Below are positions 45,401 through 54,831 of a stretch of 64,000 nucleotides of DNA, piece after piece. A program made the translations under genes and the position numbers. Below the pieces are notes generated by a model. That model had not been told where the DNA came from. It made no database searches and saw nothing but the letters and a program-made list of their open reading frames with translations. Every line of letters begins with the position of its first letter. Position 1 is the stretch's first letter. This DNA is from Scybalousia_A sp964639765 (lineage in GTDB: Bacteria > Bacteroidota > Bacteroidia > Bacteroidales > P3). The stretch is taken from the NCBI GenBank assembly GCA_964639765.1, contig CAZXEN010000003.1, forward strand, positions 49,305-113,304, given 5' to 3'.

Positions 45401-48400
45401 GATCCAACAAGTGAAGGAGGAAAACTTTATTTCAATCTTGGAGATATTTCAGAAGATATTCTTAGAGATGGAAGGAAGAGTTATGAAAATGGTCTTCCTA
45501 CTTCAGCAACAGTTACAGATGTAGATACAACTATCTGGGGCAGGGTTCCACGACTACAAGCTGTCGTAAATGCTTTTTCAAATGACAACAATTCACGTCA
45601 ATATCAAGATATAGGCTATGATGGTTTAAACTCAACAGATGAACAGTCTTTCTTTAATGAGTTTCTGCAAAAATACCAAGGACAATTGACGAGCGAAGGT
45701 TTTCAAAAACTTTTAGATGACCCTTCTGCTGATGATTTTATGTATTTTCGTTCCAATGAATACGATAAAAACAATACAAAAATAACAGACAGATACAAAA
45801 GATACAACAATCCGGAAGGAAACTCTTCTGCTACAACCTCAGGAGAATCACAACAGGCAACAGCTTTGCCTAATGTTGAAGACATCAATCAAGACAATAC
45901 TCTTTCAGAAGCAGAAAACTATTACGAATATGTTATAGAACTGGATCCTATGCATATGAATGTAGGAGAAAACTATATCGATGATATACAGGAAGCCTAT
46001 AATGTTTCCTTGGCTAATGGAAGTACAACAAACTGTAAATGGTATCATTTCAAAATACCTGTCAGAGAACCGGACAGAAAAATAGGTACGATAGAAGGTT
46101 TTCAAAGTATAAGATTTATCCGTACATTTTTGAGAGGATTCAAAAAACCTGTAATCCTGCGTTTTGCTTCTTTTGAATTGGTAAGTGCAGAATGGAGAAA
46201 ATATAATGACAACCTGCTTTCTTTAGGACAAATTCCTACAGGAACTCAATCAGAAAACACTACATTGACAATAGGTACCGTAAATATAGAGGAAAATGGT
46301 AAACGTTCTCCTGTTGCTTATTGCCTGCCTCCAGGAATAGAACGGGAAAAACAGTATTCTACCACAAGTTATGTAAAACAAAACGAACAGTCTCTTTCCA
46401 TCAAGGTAACAAATCTTGCAGACGGTGATGCACGTGCAATATACAAGACGATGGATTATGATATGCGTCAATACAATAAGCTAAGAATGTTTGTACATGG
46501 TGAGAAAGTGAATGAATTTGATGATTATCAAGACGGAGAAGTTTCTGTTTTTGTACGTCTGGGAACAGATTTCACTTCCAATTACTATGAATATGAACTG
46601 CCTCTTACACTTACTCCGTGGTATACCTCAATGCTGGAAAACAAGATTGTATGGCCTGAAGCAAATAACATAACTATTAACTTGGATTCTATTGTAAAGG
46701 TCAAAACAAGGAGAAATGCTCTTATAAGAAGTGGAAATACAGACTACTCTACAAGCGTTCCTTACACAGAATACATCAACGGCAGAAAGATAACCGTCAT
46801 AGGTTCCCCTAATATAGCCAACGTTAAGGTTATAATGATAGGAGTCAGAAACCCTAAAAAGCAAAATCTCAACGATGGTGATGATATGTTGCCAAAGAGT
46901 GTTGAAGTATGGGTAAATGAATTGCGTTTAACAGACTTTGACAGAAGCAAAGGTTGGGCAGCAAGAGGAACTCTTAGGACAAACCTCGCTGATCTTGGAG
47001 ACCTTGCTCTTAGCGGTTCATACAAATCTGCTGGTTTTGGAACACTGGAACAGACTATTTCCACCATATCTCAAGATAATGTTTCAACAATAGATGTAGC
47101 GACAAACCTGGAACTTGGAAAATTCTTCCCGGACAGGTTTGGTATAAGACTTCCGTTCCACTTTGACTATTCAAAAACGGTAAGTAATCCTCGTTATAAT
47201 CCGTTGGACCCTGATGTATTCTTGAAAGACGACCTGCTTTCCTACCGTACAGAAAGAGAAAGGGATTCTATTCGTCACATGGTTCAAGAATACAACGCAA
47301 TAACCAACTTCTCTTTTATGAATGTCAGAAAAGAACGTGTTGGCAACGCTACGGCAAACAGACATTTCTTCGATATAGAGAACTTCAATCTCTCTTATTC
47401 ATACACACGCAACTATAGCAGAAGCGTGGATGTGGAATACGATGAGAGAACCCAAAACAGGCTAATGCTGGGTTATCAATATGACATACATGACAAGGGT
47501 TGGAAACCATTCTATAAAGTACCTTTGTTCAAAAACAAAGCTTTTGCAATCATAAGAGACTTTACTCTTCATTTCAAGCCTAAAAACGTTACTTTCAGAA
47601 GCGATATGCTTAAAGATTTCCAAGAAAGCAAGCTTAGAAGTAAATCTCAGGGTTTAGTGATTATGGAACCTATGTTCTATCAGAACTTCCAATGGAACAG
47701 AGAGTATGGTTTAAAGTGGGATATCACTCAAAACATACGTATGGATTACACAGCGCGAATGAATTCCCTTATAGAAGAACCTCGAGGACGATTGGATACA
47801 AGAGCAAAGAGAGACAGTGTTTGGCAATCCATAAGAGATTTGGGCAAAGCTCAGCAATATCATCAGCAGTTACAGGTAAATTTCAACATACCTATAAGTA
47901 AAATACCTATGTTCTCATGGTTACGTCTGACAACATCTTACACAGGACAGTTTACTTTTCAATCTTCAACAGAGGCAACAAAAGCTCTTGGCAATTCTAT
48001 TGAAAACGACAGAAGGATAAACTATACTGCCAATGCAAATATTGGTAGCATATACACCAAAATTCCGTTTATCAAAAAAGCTTATGACGAACGTGACAAA
48101 AACAAGGGAAAAACTTCATCAATTCCTAAAGTCCCTAACAAAAGAGGTGAAGAAAACAAACAGAATTCTTCTGATTCCACGGCAGACAGCACAAAGTCGT
48201 CTTTGCAATGGCTGAAAGATTTGGGTTATTTCTCAATCAGATTAGCAACAAGTTTGAAATCCATCAACTTCAATTACTCACAGAACGACGGTATCTACAT
48301 TCCTGGATTTATGCCGAGGTCCAAATACTTGGGAATGTCTCCTAACAGAGATTGGGCACCGGGTTTGGGTTTTGTATTCGGCTCTCAAAGGAACATTATG

Positions 48401-49633
48401 CCTGATGCTATGAGAAAAGGCTGGCTTAGTACAGATACATTGATGAATTCTGCATACCTGAGCAAGACCCGTAAGACAATAAACGCCGTTGTGAAAGTAG
48501 AACCTATAAAAGAATTCAACATAGATATATCTTTCAAGAAAACAGAAAGCGAACAATACACAGCTTACTACAAATACAACAGCGCACTCGACAGAGTTGT
48601 AGGTCCTTTCTCTCCTTATAGAAATGGAAGTTATAGCATTTCTTTCTTTGCATTAGGTACTATGTTTAAAGGAATGGATGACAAGAACGTAAGTGAAACA
48701 TTTGAGTTGTTCTTAAGAAACCGTGGCACAATAGCAAACCGTTTGGCTGAAGAAAACAGAAAACATAATACAGGATATACGGGAGATCTTGTTTTGGATA
48801 CCACAAATGGACAATATTTTCCTGATGGCTATGGAGCGACTTCCCAACAAGTACTTATCCCTGCTTTTCTTGCAGCATATTCTGGCAAGAGTGCAAACAA
48901 ACAATCTCTGTCTCCGTTCCTAAAGATGCCTATGCCAAATTGGAGAATCACATATACAGGACTTGGAAAGAACGAATGGGTAAAAAAATGGGCTAATTCC
49001 ATCACAGTATCTTCCAATTATGTATGTAACTACAACATTTCTTCATTCTACACCAATACTTCTGTTCCAGATGTCTCCACCTATGACTACGGAACTGAAT
49101 GGGTAAGAAATTCTATCAACAACAACTTCGTGCCAAAGCAGAACATAGACCAGATACTTATCTCTGAACAGCTAAGTCCTTTGTTAAAGATAGAAGTAAA
49201 TCTAAAGAACTCCCTACAAATCAATGTGGAATTCAAGAAAGAACGTTCTCTTTCTCTTTCATTCTCAAACACCCAACTAACAGAAATTAACCGTTTTGGA
49301 TTTGTATTTGGTGGCGGTTACAGATTTAAGGATGTAGCACTGAATATACGAACAGGAGGACAATCAACACGTCAATTCAAGAGTGACATTCTTCTAAAAG
49401 CAGACCTTTCCATTACAACCAATAAAACAATACTTAGAAAGATAGACCAAAATGTAAATATAATATCCGCTGGAACAAAAATCACGACGCTAAATCTTTC
49501 CGGAGAATATTCGTTGTCTGAAAAAATCATACTTAAAGCTTTCTTTGACATAACAATAAATACTCCTTATATCTCATCTTCCTATCCAAACTCAACCACA
49601 GAAGGAGGATTTTCACTAAGAATAGTATTCTAA
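42449..49633 (+). CDS. sprA: Type IX secretion translocon / cell surface protein SprA (Sov)
   Basis: A 2394-residue outer-membrane protein that forms the giant 36-strand pore of the type IX secretion system. It has a signal peptide of about 23 residues. Recognisable stretches are KLRINSEWMDKVFGGQDIDI, GSSGTSYIDDFETSKRSYDL, WYSIDDNFY, SVEVWVNELRLTDFDRSKGW and FPDRFGIRLPFHFDYSKTVS. The end (EGGFSLRIVF) is an aromatic barrel terminus. Length fits the family (about 2,300-2,500 residues). I see no frameshift. It follows ruvA as in other Bacteroidota. Expected clients in this window are the type A protease (3.1-4.8 kb) and the type B protein (37.0-38.8 kb). Confidence 0.96.
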   Translation: MTIKRTCILLIAIITLACPGVFASVWNHSSLSNPDSLHFPVKDNGESPLYLNDPQNITTTVEYDPVNNEYIEFKRVGDVILESRRLTFSEYQKYDLDRMIDSYWKNKSGNALILQNEESLSSLIPKLRINSEWMDKVFGGQDIDIRLSGGVDLKFALVNNKNENLSLNENARSVTRFDFDEDIQFNALAQIGTAITFTFNYNSGATFDFEKELLKLKYEGKEDDILQLLEVGNVSFPLPTTLISGVQNLFGIRSKLKFGNLLLDVIGSQQKSESQSITVQNGAQTQEFNFKADEYDENKHFFLSQYFYDNYNKAMETFPVINSNIIITKIEVWRTNIGSAVNNNRNIIAFADLGEKNPYGTTPYIKNPYGSEYPDNYLSNDLLSNVNVDNLRNINTASNVLQGMGFVYGQDFEKVESARKLSENEYSFNSQLGFISLNQSLSNDQVLAVAFQYQIVGDTTVYQVGEFSDEGITDPNTLVVKLLKSSTLNVKNPMWKLMMKNIYWIGSSQISSEDFRLNIMYLGDEEGIETGYFNEGPLKGVPLIQVFGLDRMDSRQNMYADGVFDYVEYTTSSAGLVNSSKGLIYFPTVEPFGKDLRKAINDDEFANRYCFDSLYTLTRSQAQQYTEHNKYYLEGRYRSSSSGGEISLGAVNVPQGSVTVMAGGIQLQEGVDYTVDYAMGRVKIINGAYLSSSTPITVSTESNSTFSMTTKWLLGVRGTYTFSPELSLGATFMHLHETPITQKVNYGEEPISNSLLGFDVHLTRQVPFITKFMDWLPFYSTNTPSTLNFEGEVAQFIPGNPSVIGSSGTSYIDDFETSKRSYDLRAVNSWFLASTPQDFNAPGALFPETFKNSGLAYGFNRAKIAWYSIDDNFYTGAAPSNINNDDKSKPYAREILESEVYPNKELVQGQRNNIHEFNIAFYPQERGPYNYDTLSPWSYGLDIDGNLSNPETRWGGIMRKLDATDFESANIESIDFWLMDPFIEDPTSEGGKLYFNLGDISEDILRDGRKSYENGLPTSATVTDVDTTIWGRVPRLQAVVNAFSNDNNSRQYQDIGYDGLNSTDEQSFFNEFLQKYQGQLTSEGFQKLLDDPSADDFMYFRSNEYDKNNTKITDRYKRYNNPEGNSSATTSGESQQATALPNVEDINQDNTLSEAENYYEYVIELDPMHMNVGENYIDDIQEAYNVSLANGSTTNCKWYHFKIPVREPDRKIGTIEGFQSIRFIRTFLRGFKKPVILRFASFELVSAEWRKYNDNLLSLGQIPTGTQSENTTLTIGTVNIEENGKRSPVAYCLPPGIEREKQYSTTSYVKQNEQSLSIKVTNLADGDARAIYKTMDYDMRQYNKLRMFVHGEKVNEFDDYQDGEVSVFVRLGTDFTSNYYEYELPLTLTPWYTSMLENKIVWPEANNITINLDSIVKVKTRRNALIRSGNTDYSTSVPYTEYINGRKITVIGSPNIANVKVIMIGVRNPKKQNLNDGDDMLPKSVEVWVNELRLTDFDRSKGWAARGTLRTNLADLGDLALSGSYKSAGFGTLEQTISTISQDNVSTIDVATNLELGKFFPDRFGIRLPFHFDYSKTVSNPRYNPLDPDVFLKDDLLSYRTERERDSIRHMVQEYNAITNFSFMNVRKERVGNATANRHFFDIENFNLSYSYTRNYSRSVDVEYDERTQNRLMLGYQYDIHDKGWKPFYKVPLFKNKAFAIIRDFTLHFKPKNVTFRSDMLKDFQESKLRSKSQGLVIMEPMFYQNFQWNREYGLKWDITQNIRMDYTARMNSLIEEPRGRLDTRAKRDSVWQSIRDLGKAQQYHQQLQVNFNIPISKIPMFSWLRLTTSYTGQFTFQSSTEATKALGNSIENDRRINYTANANIGSIYTKIPFIKKAYDERDKNKGKTSSIPKVPNKRGEENKQNSSDSTADSTKSSLQWLKDLGYFSIRLATSLKSINFNYSQNDGIYIPGFMPRSKYLGMSPNRDWAPGLGFVFGSQRNIMPDAMRKGWLSTDTLMNSAYLSKTRKTINAVVKVEPIKEFNIDISFKKTESEQYTAYYKYNSALDRVVGPFSPYRNGSYSISFFALGTMFKGMDDKNVSETFELFLRNRGTIANRLAEENRKHNTGYTGDLVLDTTNGQYFPDGYGATSQQVLIPAFLAAYSGKSANKQSLSPFLKMPMPNWRITYTGLGKNEWVKKWANSITVSSNYVCNYNISSFYTNTSVPDVSTYDYGTEWVRNSINNNFVPKQNIDQILISEQLSPLLKIEVNLKNSLQINVEFKKERSLSLSFSNTQLTEINRFGFVFGGGYRFKDVALNIRTGGQSTRQFKSDILLKADLSITTNKTILRKIDQNVNIISAGTKITTLNLSGEYSLSEKIILKAFFDITINTPYISSSYPNSTTEGGFSLRIVF

Positions 49634-49650
49634 TAATAAAAAGACAAAAT

Positions 49651-49980
49651 ATGTTAATAGATTTCAACAAAATAAAAGAAGAAAAGGTAGAAAAATTCAA
49701 AGGAGGCGAGGGTTTTGTAATCAACCGTATGTTTGAGGACGATGACAACCGCATTGTAAGAAGTGTTTTGCCTCCTAACTGCAGCAGCGGTCTGCATCCT
49801 CATGAAAACAACTGCGAAATTCTCTATATGCTTAAGGGTTCTGCTCTTTTTATCTATGATGACAAGCAAGAAAGAGTAAGTGCAGGTCAGGTGCATTATT
49901 GTCCTAAGGGACATAAACACTCCATGCTCAACGACACAAACGAAGATGTGGAATACTTTACCATAGTTACCAAACAATAA
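49651..49980 (+). CDS. Small cupin-fold protein
   Basis: A 109-residue single cupin domain. Cupin motif 1 is SGLHPHENNCEILYMLKGSA (metal ligands His, His and Glu) and motif 2 is QVHYCPKGHKHSMLND. It resembles WbuC-like or other small sugar-binding or dioxygenase-like cupins, but no substrate can be named. It starts 17 bases after sprA and is probably co-transcribed. It converges on the BspA-like gene. Confidence 0.8.
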   Translation: MLIDFNKIKEEKVEKFKGGEGFVINRMFEDDDNRIVRSVLPPNCSSGLHPHENNCEILYMLKGSALFIYDDKQERVSAGQVHYCPKGHKHSMLNDTNEDVEYFTIVTKQ

Positions 49981-50290
49981 CAAGGATCTGTTGTCATAAA
50001 TCTTTATTCTGAAACAACAGATCAAAGACTAAGCCGATATAAAACAAAGATATATTGTGCGGATCATCATTTTCACTTCAATTTATCAAGACACCTGAAA
50101 CCTCTGTTCATCTACTCAAAAAAAAGCATCAAGTCTTTTAGAAAAAAGATTAGGATTTCAAAGAAAAAGATCAACTCTTTTAGGTCAAAAGATTAGGATT
50201 TCAAAGAAAAAGATCAACTCTTTTTTTGGGACTTCTTTTAGCGAGTCTGTTACAATTCAGAGTCTGTCAAAGCAAGTCTGGAACGCCCTC
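49981..50290. other. 310-base convergent intergenic region
   Basis: An inverted repeat GATCTGTTGT (49985-49994) / ACAACAGATC (50014-50023) just after the cupin gene may be its terminator, though no T-run follows. Array E occupies 50121-50226. I see nothing else in the remaining bases. Confidence 0.6.
50121..50226. repeat. 21/22-bp tandem array E with a 43-base higher-order duplication
   Basis: Units start at 50121, 50142, 50163, 50184 (22 bases) and 50206. Two alternating unit types, AAAAGATTAGGATTTC and AAAAAGATCAACTCTTTT, repeat as a pair: a 38-base block at 50144-50181 recurs without change at 50187-50224. This is the most recently duplicated of the seven arrays. Confidence 0.8.
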
Positions 50291-51898
50291 TTAGTTTTTT
50301 GTGCCGCACTGTTCTTTCAGAGTCTTTATTTCTTTCCAATAAGGGGCAAGAGAGTAATTCTTTGCCTTGCCACAAGGAACATATACAACCAAATCCTTGC
50401 TGACGTCTTTAAAGGCTTGAACGTCAAGGTTAGGAGGATTATCTGCTGAACAATAAACAGTAGTCAGAAGAGTACATCCGCGAAAAGCTTCTTTGCCTAT
50501 ATTTTTTATTTCTCTTCCTATTTGTATTGTCTGTAATTTTGTACATTCTCCAAAAGCGAGTACGTCTATGAGAGAAACACTGTCTGATAAAACAACGGAA
50601 GTCAGACTCTTACATCCATAAAATGCAGCAATGCCTATAGTTTTAATATTATCAGGAATGACTATGGACTCAAGGCCTGCACAACCGACAAAAAGACCAT
50701 CATTTACAATAGAGAGACTTTTAGGTATATTGACAGAAGTTAAACTTTCACAACCTTCAAAAACACTCCATCCTGCAAAAGTAATATTATCAGACAAGGT
50801 TACAGTCTTTAATAGGGAACAATAAGCAAAGGCTCTATCCTGAACAGATGTTACACTATTAGGAACTGTCACTGAAGTCAGTTTACTGCAAGATGAAAAA
50901 GCATTCATACCTATGGACACAACACCTTTTGACATGCTTACAAAATTTAGTTCTGTACAAGCGGAAAATGCCCAATCTCCTATGTCGGAAACACTACCCG
51001 GAATAACAACTGAAGTAAGTCCTACGCACTCTGCAAAAGCATTGTTCTCAATAGTATTCACTGTGTTTGGAATCACAAAATCACCTTTCTTTCCTGCAGG
51101 ATAATAGATAAGTTTTTCTCGGTTTTTATCATAAAGTACTCCATCCTCCGAAGAGAAATGACTATTATTTTTATCCACATCCACACTTGTCAAACCAGTA
51201 CAGGATACGAACGCAGTCTCTTCAATAGAACCGACATTGGCACCTATTATCAATCCTTTCAAATTTGCACATACACCAAAAGCATACGATTTAATAGTAA
51301 TAACATTGTCAGGCACTGTAAAAACACCTCCTTTTTCTGACGGATAAGAAAGAAGTGTTTGCTGTGCTTTGTCATAAAGAACACCGTCTTTTGAAGAATA
51401 GTACTGATTGTCAGCATCCACTTCTATAACCTGCAGAGATGTACAAGCGGAAAAAACAGCATCTCCAATGGAGGCAACATTTTTAGGTATCTTTATTGTT
51501 TTCAGTCCCGTACATTCCGAAAAAGCAGCATTGTCTATAATAGTAACACTCTCAGGTATTTCTATTGCTGTAAGACTTGTACATTTATTGAACGCCACTA
51601 TTCCTATATAAACAAGAGTATTTGGAAAAACCACCGAAGTTAAATCTTTGCAGGAAGCGAAAGCTTTATATCCAACATCGGCAACAGTATAGACAACAGA
51701 ATTATATGTTACTTTTGCAGGAATAACAACTTTCCCTGAATAAGAATTAAGACTATTGTCCTTGTAGGTTACTACTACTGTGTTATCTTTACCTATATTA
51801 TAATAGATTCCGTCTGCCTGAAAATCGTATGCAAAAACATCTGCTCCAAATCCAATAGCAAACAACAACATCACAAGACTCCTGATTATTCTTTCCAT
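50291..51898 (-). CDS. BspA-like leucine-rich repeat surface protein
   Basis: A 535-residue exported protein. The signal peptide MERIIRSLVMLLFAIGFGAD precedes an introductory beta domain, then tandem LRR_5 repeats of about 23 residues with the pattern F-x-x-C-x-x-L-x-x-V-x-I-P-x-x-V-x-x-I-x-x-x-A. Two insertions of the YYSSKDGVLYDKAQQTLLSY type, usual in this family, interrupt the repeats. BspA-like proteins bind host or matrix components in oral species; that role is only a possibility here. No T9SS sorting tail or lipobox is visible, so how it is anchored is unclear. The promoter box is at 51919-51926. Confidence 0.86.
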   Translation of the reverse strand: MERIIRSLVMLLFAIGFGADVFAYDFQADGIYYNIGKDNTVVVTYKDNSLNSYSGKVVIPAKVTYNSVVYTVADVGYKAFASCKDLTSVVFPNTLVYIGIVAFNKCTSLTAIEIPESVTIIDNAAFSECTGLKTIKIPKNVASIGDAVFSACTSLQVIEVDADNQYYSSKDGVLYDKAQQTLLSYPSEKGGVFTVPDNVITIKSYAFGVCANLKGLIIGANVGSIEETAFVSCTGLTSVDVDKNNSHFSSEDGVLYDKNREKLIYYPAGKKGDFVIPNTVNTIENNAFAECVGLTSVVIPGSVSDIGDWAFSACTELNFVSMSKGVVSIGMNAFSSCSKLTSVTVPNSVTSVQDRAFAYCSLLKTVTLSDNITFAGWSVFEGCESLTSVNIPKSLSIVNDGLFVGCAGLESIVIPDNIKTIGIAAFYGCKSLTSVVLSDSVSLIDVLAFGECTKLQTIQIGREIKNIGKEAFRGCTLLTTVYCSADNPPNLDVQAFKDVSKDLVVYVPCGKAKNYSLAPYWKEIKTLKEQCGTKN

Positions 51899-51918
51899 AA
51901 CTTATCTTTTTTAAGGCA

Positions 51919-51926
51919 CAAAAATA
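51919..51926 (-). promoter_or_regulatory. -7 box upstream of the BspA-like gene
   Basis: The minus strand reads TATTTTTG about 20 bases before the start codon. Confidence 0.5.
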
Positions 51927-51984
51927 TAATTTTCCTGTTAAACAACAAAATAACTTCTTTCTTTTTTTTATACATAGAAACAAA

Positions 51985-52018
51985 AATAGTGTATAAGAAA
52001 TAAAACTTATACACTATT
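51985..52018 (-). terminator. Terminator of the etfB-etfA-acyl-CoA dehydrogenase operon
   Basis: A perfect 13-bp stem pairs AATAGTGTATAAG (51985-51997) with CTTATACACTATT (52006-52018) around an 8-base loop. The minus-strand transcript then reads TTTTTG. Confidence 0.88.
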
Positions 52019-52039
52019 GAAAGTCCAATATATTAAAAA

Positions 52040-53773
52040 CTATTTTGTTTCTGTAAGTGCAAGATAGTCTTCAAGGTCTTTTTCCTCAAAGTTAAGGATA
52101 AAGGCTTTTCTTTCAGCAATCTTTTCCTGAGCCATTTTTGTCATCAAACGGGCAGAAGCAAGGAATTGTTTGTCTCTGTCTGTATCCAATACCAAAAGAT
52201 GAGCCATAACAAGATAACCTGCTATCTCTACCAAACGTCTTGAATTGAATTCATGTGAAGCACTTGTTGAACCGAAACTGTTTATTCTTTCCACACATTT
52301 TTCAAAATCTTCTCTCAATGGAAGAAGTATGTTTCTGAGTTCTTGAAGAGCTTCTTTGTTGTTTCCTGTCAATTCTGCCTGTTCATATTCTTTTATTCTG
52401 TTAAGATATCCTCCTGAAACAACACCACGAATAGCTGCTACAACCTGAAGCTGAGAAGTACCTTCATATATTGTAAGTATTCTTGCATCTCTGTACATAC
52501 GTTCACAAGGATAGTCTTTCATAAATCCGCTACCACCATATACTTGTATGCAATCGTATGTATTTTGGTTGGCATATTCTGAAGAGAACAGTTTTAGAAG
52601 AGGTGTAAACATATCTGCTAAACGTGTATATGTTTTTAATGTCTGTCTTTCTTCAGGTTCAAGTTTTCTCTCCTTTGATATTGCTTCATAAACTTTATAC
52701 ATATCTACGCAACGAGCAGTTTCATACAACAAAGCACGGGTAGCATCTGTCTTGGCTCTCATCTTTGCAAGCATTTCTCTTACTTGCTGGAATTGAATAA
52801 TAGGTTTTCCAAATTGTTCTCTCTCGTTAGCATACTGCAAAGCCTCTCTGTATGCGGCTTCACTCAAACCCACACTTTGAGCACCTACTCCAAGACGGGC
52901 TCCATTCATAAGAGACATTACATACTTGATTAATCCAAGTTTTCTTTCACCTACCAGTTGTGCAGGAGCATTGTTAAATACCAATTCTCCTGTTGGTGAA
53001 CCATGAATACCAAGTTTGTTTTCTGTTCTACGGATAGTTACTCCTCCGTCTCTTCTGTCATAAACAAAATAAGAAAGACCTCTACCGTCTGTTGTTCCTT
53101 CTTCACTACGGGCAAGAACAAGCTTTATGTCTGCATCACCATTTGTGATAAAACGCTTGACTCCGTTTAATCTCCAGCAGTTGTTTGCTTCATCAAAGGT
53201 AGCTTTTAGCCTTACGCTCTGCAAATCACTTCCGGCATCAGGTTCTGTTAAATCCATGGAACAAGTATATCCTTTGTTTATCATAGGAAGATACTTATTC
53301 TTGATTTCTTCATTAGCAAATTCATAGATAGTTTCAGCACAGTCCTGCAACCCCCAGATATTTGCAAAGCCACAGTCACCTCTTGAAACTATCTCTGCAG
53401 CCATAACGTATGGAACGTATGAGAAGTTCAAACCTCCATACTGTCTTGGAAGACTAAGACCATATACTCCGGCATCTGTAAGAGCTTTGTGGTTTTCTTT
53501 TGTCCCGTCTGCATATATAATTGCATTGTCTTCTATTCTTACTCCTTGATTATCCACACTCTCAGCATTATTGGCAAGGACTTCTCCTGTTATCTCACCA
53601 ATAAGAGACAATACTCTCTTATAAGAATCTTTTGCATCCTCATAATCTTTTGGTGCGTAATCATATTTTCCATAGTCTGCATAATCTCTTTCTTTCAATC
53701 TTATGATTTCTTTCATCATAGGATTATCCAACTGAAACTGCAAACCTTTGTTGTCATCAAAAAAATTAGCCAT
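52040..53773 (-). CDS. Acyl-CoA dehydrogenase (ETF-linked, operonic with etfBA)
   Basis: A 577-residue FAD enzyme that oxidises an acyl-CoA or, in reverse, reduces an enoyl-CoA. It has YGLSLPRQYGGLNFSYVPYV, the FAD/substrate signature TCSMDLTEPDAGSDLQSVRL, FITNGDADI and the catalytic Glu437 in ARILTIYEGTSQLQVVAAIR. A C-terminal extension of about 110 residues, longer than in the classical 380-residue enzymes, is usual for this Bacteroidota type. Being third in an operon with etfB and etfA (28-base gap) it probably receives or donates electrons through this ETF. Butyryl-CoA is a plausible but unproven substrate. Confidence 0.9.
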   Translation of the reverse strand: MANFFDDNKGLQFQLDNPMMKEIIRLKERDYADYGKYDYAPKDYEDAKDSYKRVLSLIGEITGEVLANNAESVDNQGVRIEDNAIIYADGTKENHKALTDAGVYGLSLPRQYGGLNFSYVPYVMAAEIVSRGDCGFANIWGLQDCAETIYEFANEEIKNKYLPMINKGYTCSMDLTEPDAGSDLQSVRLKATFDEANNCWRLNGVKRFITNGDADIKLVLARSEEGTTDGRGLSYFVYDRRDGGVTIRRTENKLGIHGSPTGELVFNNAPAQLVGERKLGLIKYVMSLMNGARLGVGAQSVGLSEAAYREALQYANEREQFGKPIIQFQQVREMLAKMRAKTDATRALLYETARCVDMYKVYEAISKERKLEPEERQTLKTYTRLADMFTPLLKLFSSEYANQNTYDCIQVYGGSGFMKDYPCERMYRDARILTIYEGTSQLQVVAAIRGVVSGGYLNRIKEYEQAELTGNNKEALQELRNILLPLREDFEKCVERINSFGSTSASHEFNSRRLVEIAGYLVMAHLLVLDTDRDKQFLASARLMTKMAQEKIAERKAFILNFEEKDLEDYLALTETK

Positions 53774-53801
53774 CTTATTTTGATTATTTATATTCTTAAC
53801 T

Positions 53802-54827
53802 TTACTTACTATTCTTTTTATAATACTTTATCAATTTTGGTATAATCTCAAAAGCATCTCCTGTTATTGTGTAGTCTGCAATGGAATTCAACGGAGCATT
53901 AACATCTGTGTTGATGCTTATTATCTTTGAACTCTCCTGCATTCCTGCCCTGTGCTGAACAGCTCCACTTACACCGCAACCTATATACAGTTTGGGACGG
54001 ACTGTAACACCTGTCTGACCAACCTGACGTTCGTGTTCCGTCATTCCTGCATCAACGGCAGCACGCGTTGCTCCCACTTCTCCGCCTAATGTTTCTGCCA
54101 ATTCATGAAGAAGTTTGAAGCCGTCTGGTTTTGATGCCATGCCATAACCACCACAAACTATTATCTGAGCTCCTTTTATATTTACTTTCTGTTGCTCAAT
54201 ATGACGCTCAAGAATTTCTATGCAGAAATCAGAATCCTGTACATACTTGGAAACATCAAGACGATTTACCTCTCCTTTGTGGTTTTCATTATAGACTTCT
54301 TTCTTCATCACACCCTCTCTTACTGTTGCCATCTGAGGACGGGTGTTAGGATTAACGATAGTAGCAATGATGTTACCACCAAAGGCAGGACGTATCTGAT
54401 AAAGAAGATTGTCTATCACCTTGCCTTCTTTCTTGTCTTCATATTCTCCTATCTCCAAAGAAGTACAATCTGCTGTCAGACCACAACGAAGGAATGAAGC
54501 AACTCTTGGAGCCAAGTCTCTTCCCACACTTGTTGCACCAAACAAAGCTATTTGTGGTTGTTTTTCCTTTATAAGTTTTGTAACGATGGAAAAGTGAGGT
54601 AATGTCTGATAAGGGAATAAACGCTTATCCTCAGCATAGTTTATAATATCCACACCAAAAGGATAAAGACTTTCTTCCAAATCTATCACATTATTACCAG
54701 CAACTATTGCCTCTACTTTTACTTTCAGTTCATCTGCAAGTTTTCTTGCCTTGCTTATAAGTTCAAGGCTGACATCTGCAATATGATTTTCTTCTGTTAT
54801 TTCACAGTAAACAAATACATTATTCAT
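53802..54827 (-). CDS. etfA: Electron transfer flavoprotein subunit alpha
   Basis: A 341-residue FAD-binding subunit. Domain I starts NNVFVYCEITEENHIADVSL. The C-terminal FAD domain shows IIVCGGYGMASKPDGFKLLH, GATRAAVDAGMTEHERQVGQTGVTVRPKLYIG-type motifs and CGVSGAVQHRAGMQESSKII. It forms a dimer with EtfB, whose gene ends four bases upstream. Whether the complex bifurcates electrons cannot be settled by eye. Confidence 0.93.
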   Translation of the reverse strand: MNNVFVYCEITEENHIADVSLELISKARKLADELKVKVEAIVAGNNVIDLEESLYPFGVDIINYAEDKRLFPYQTLPHFSIVTKLIKEKQPQIALFGATSVGRDLAPRVASFLRCGLTADCTSLEIGEYEDKKEGKVIDNLLYQIRPAFGGNIIATIVNPNTRPQMATVREGVMKKEVYNENHKGEVNRLDVSKYVQDSDFCIEILERHIEQQKVNIKGAQIIVCGGYGMASKPDGFKLLHELAETLGGEVGATRAAVDAGMTEHERQVGQTGVTVRPKLYIGCGVSGAVQHRAGMQESSKIISINTDVNAPLNSIADYTITGDAFEIIPKLIKYYKKNSK

Positions 54828-54831
54828 ATCT

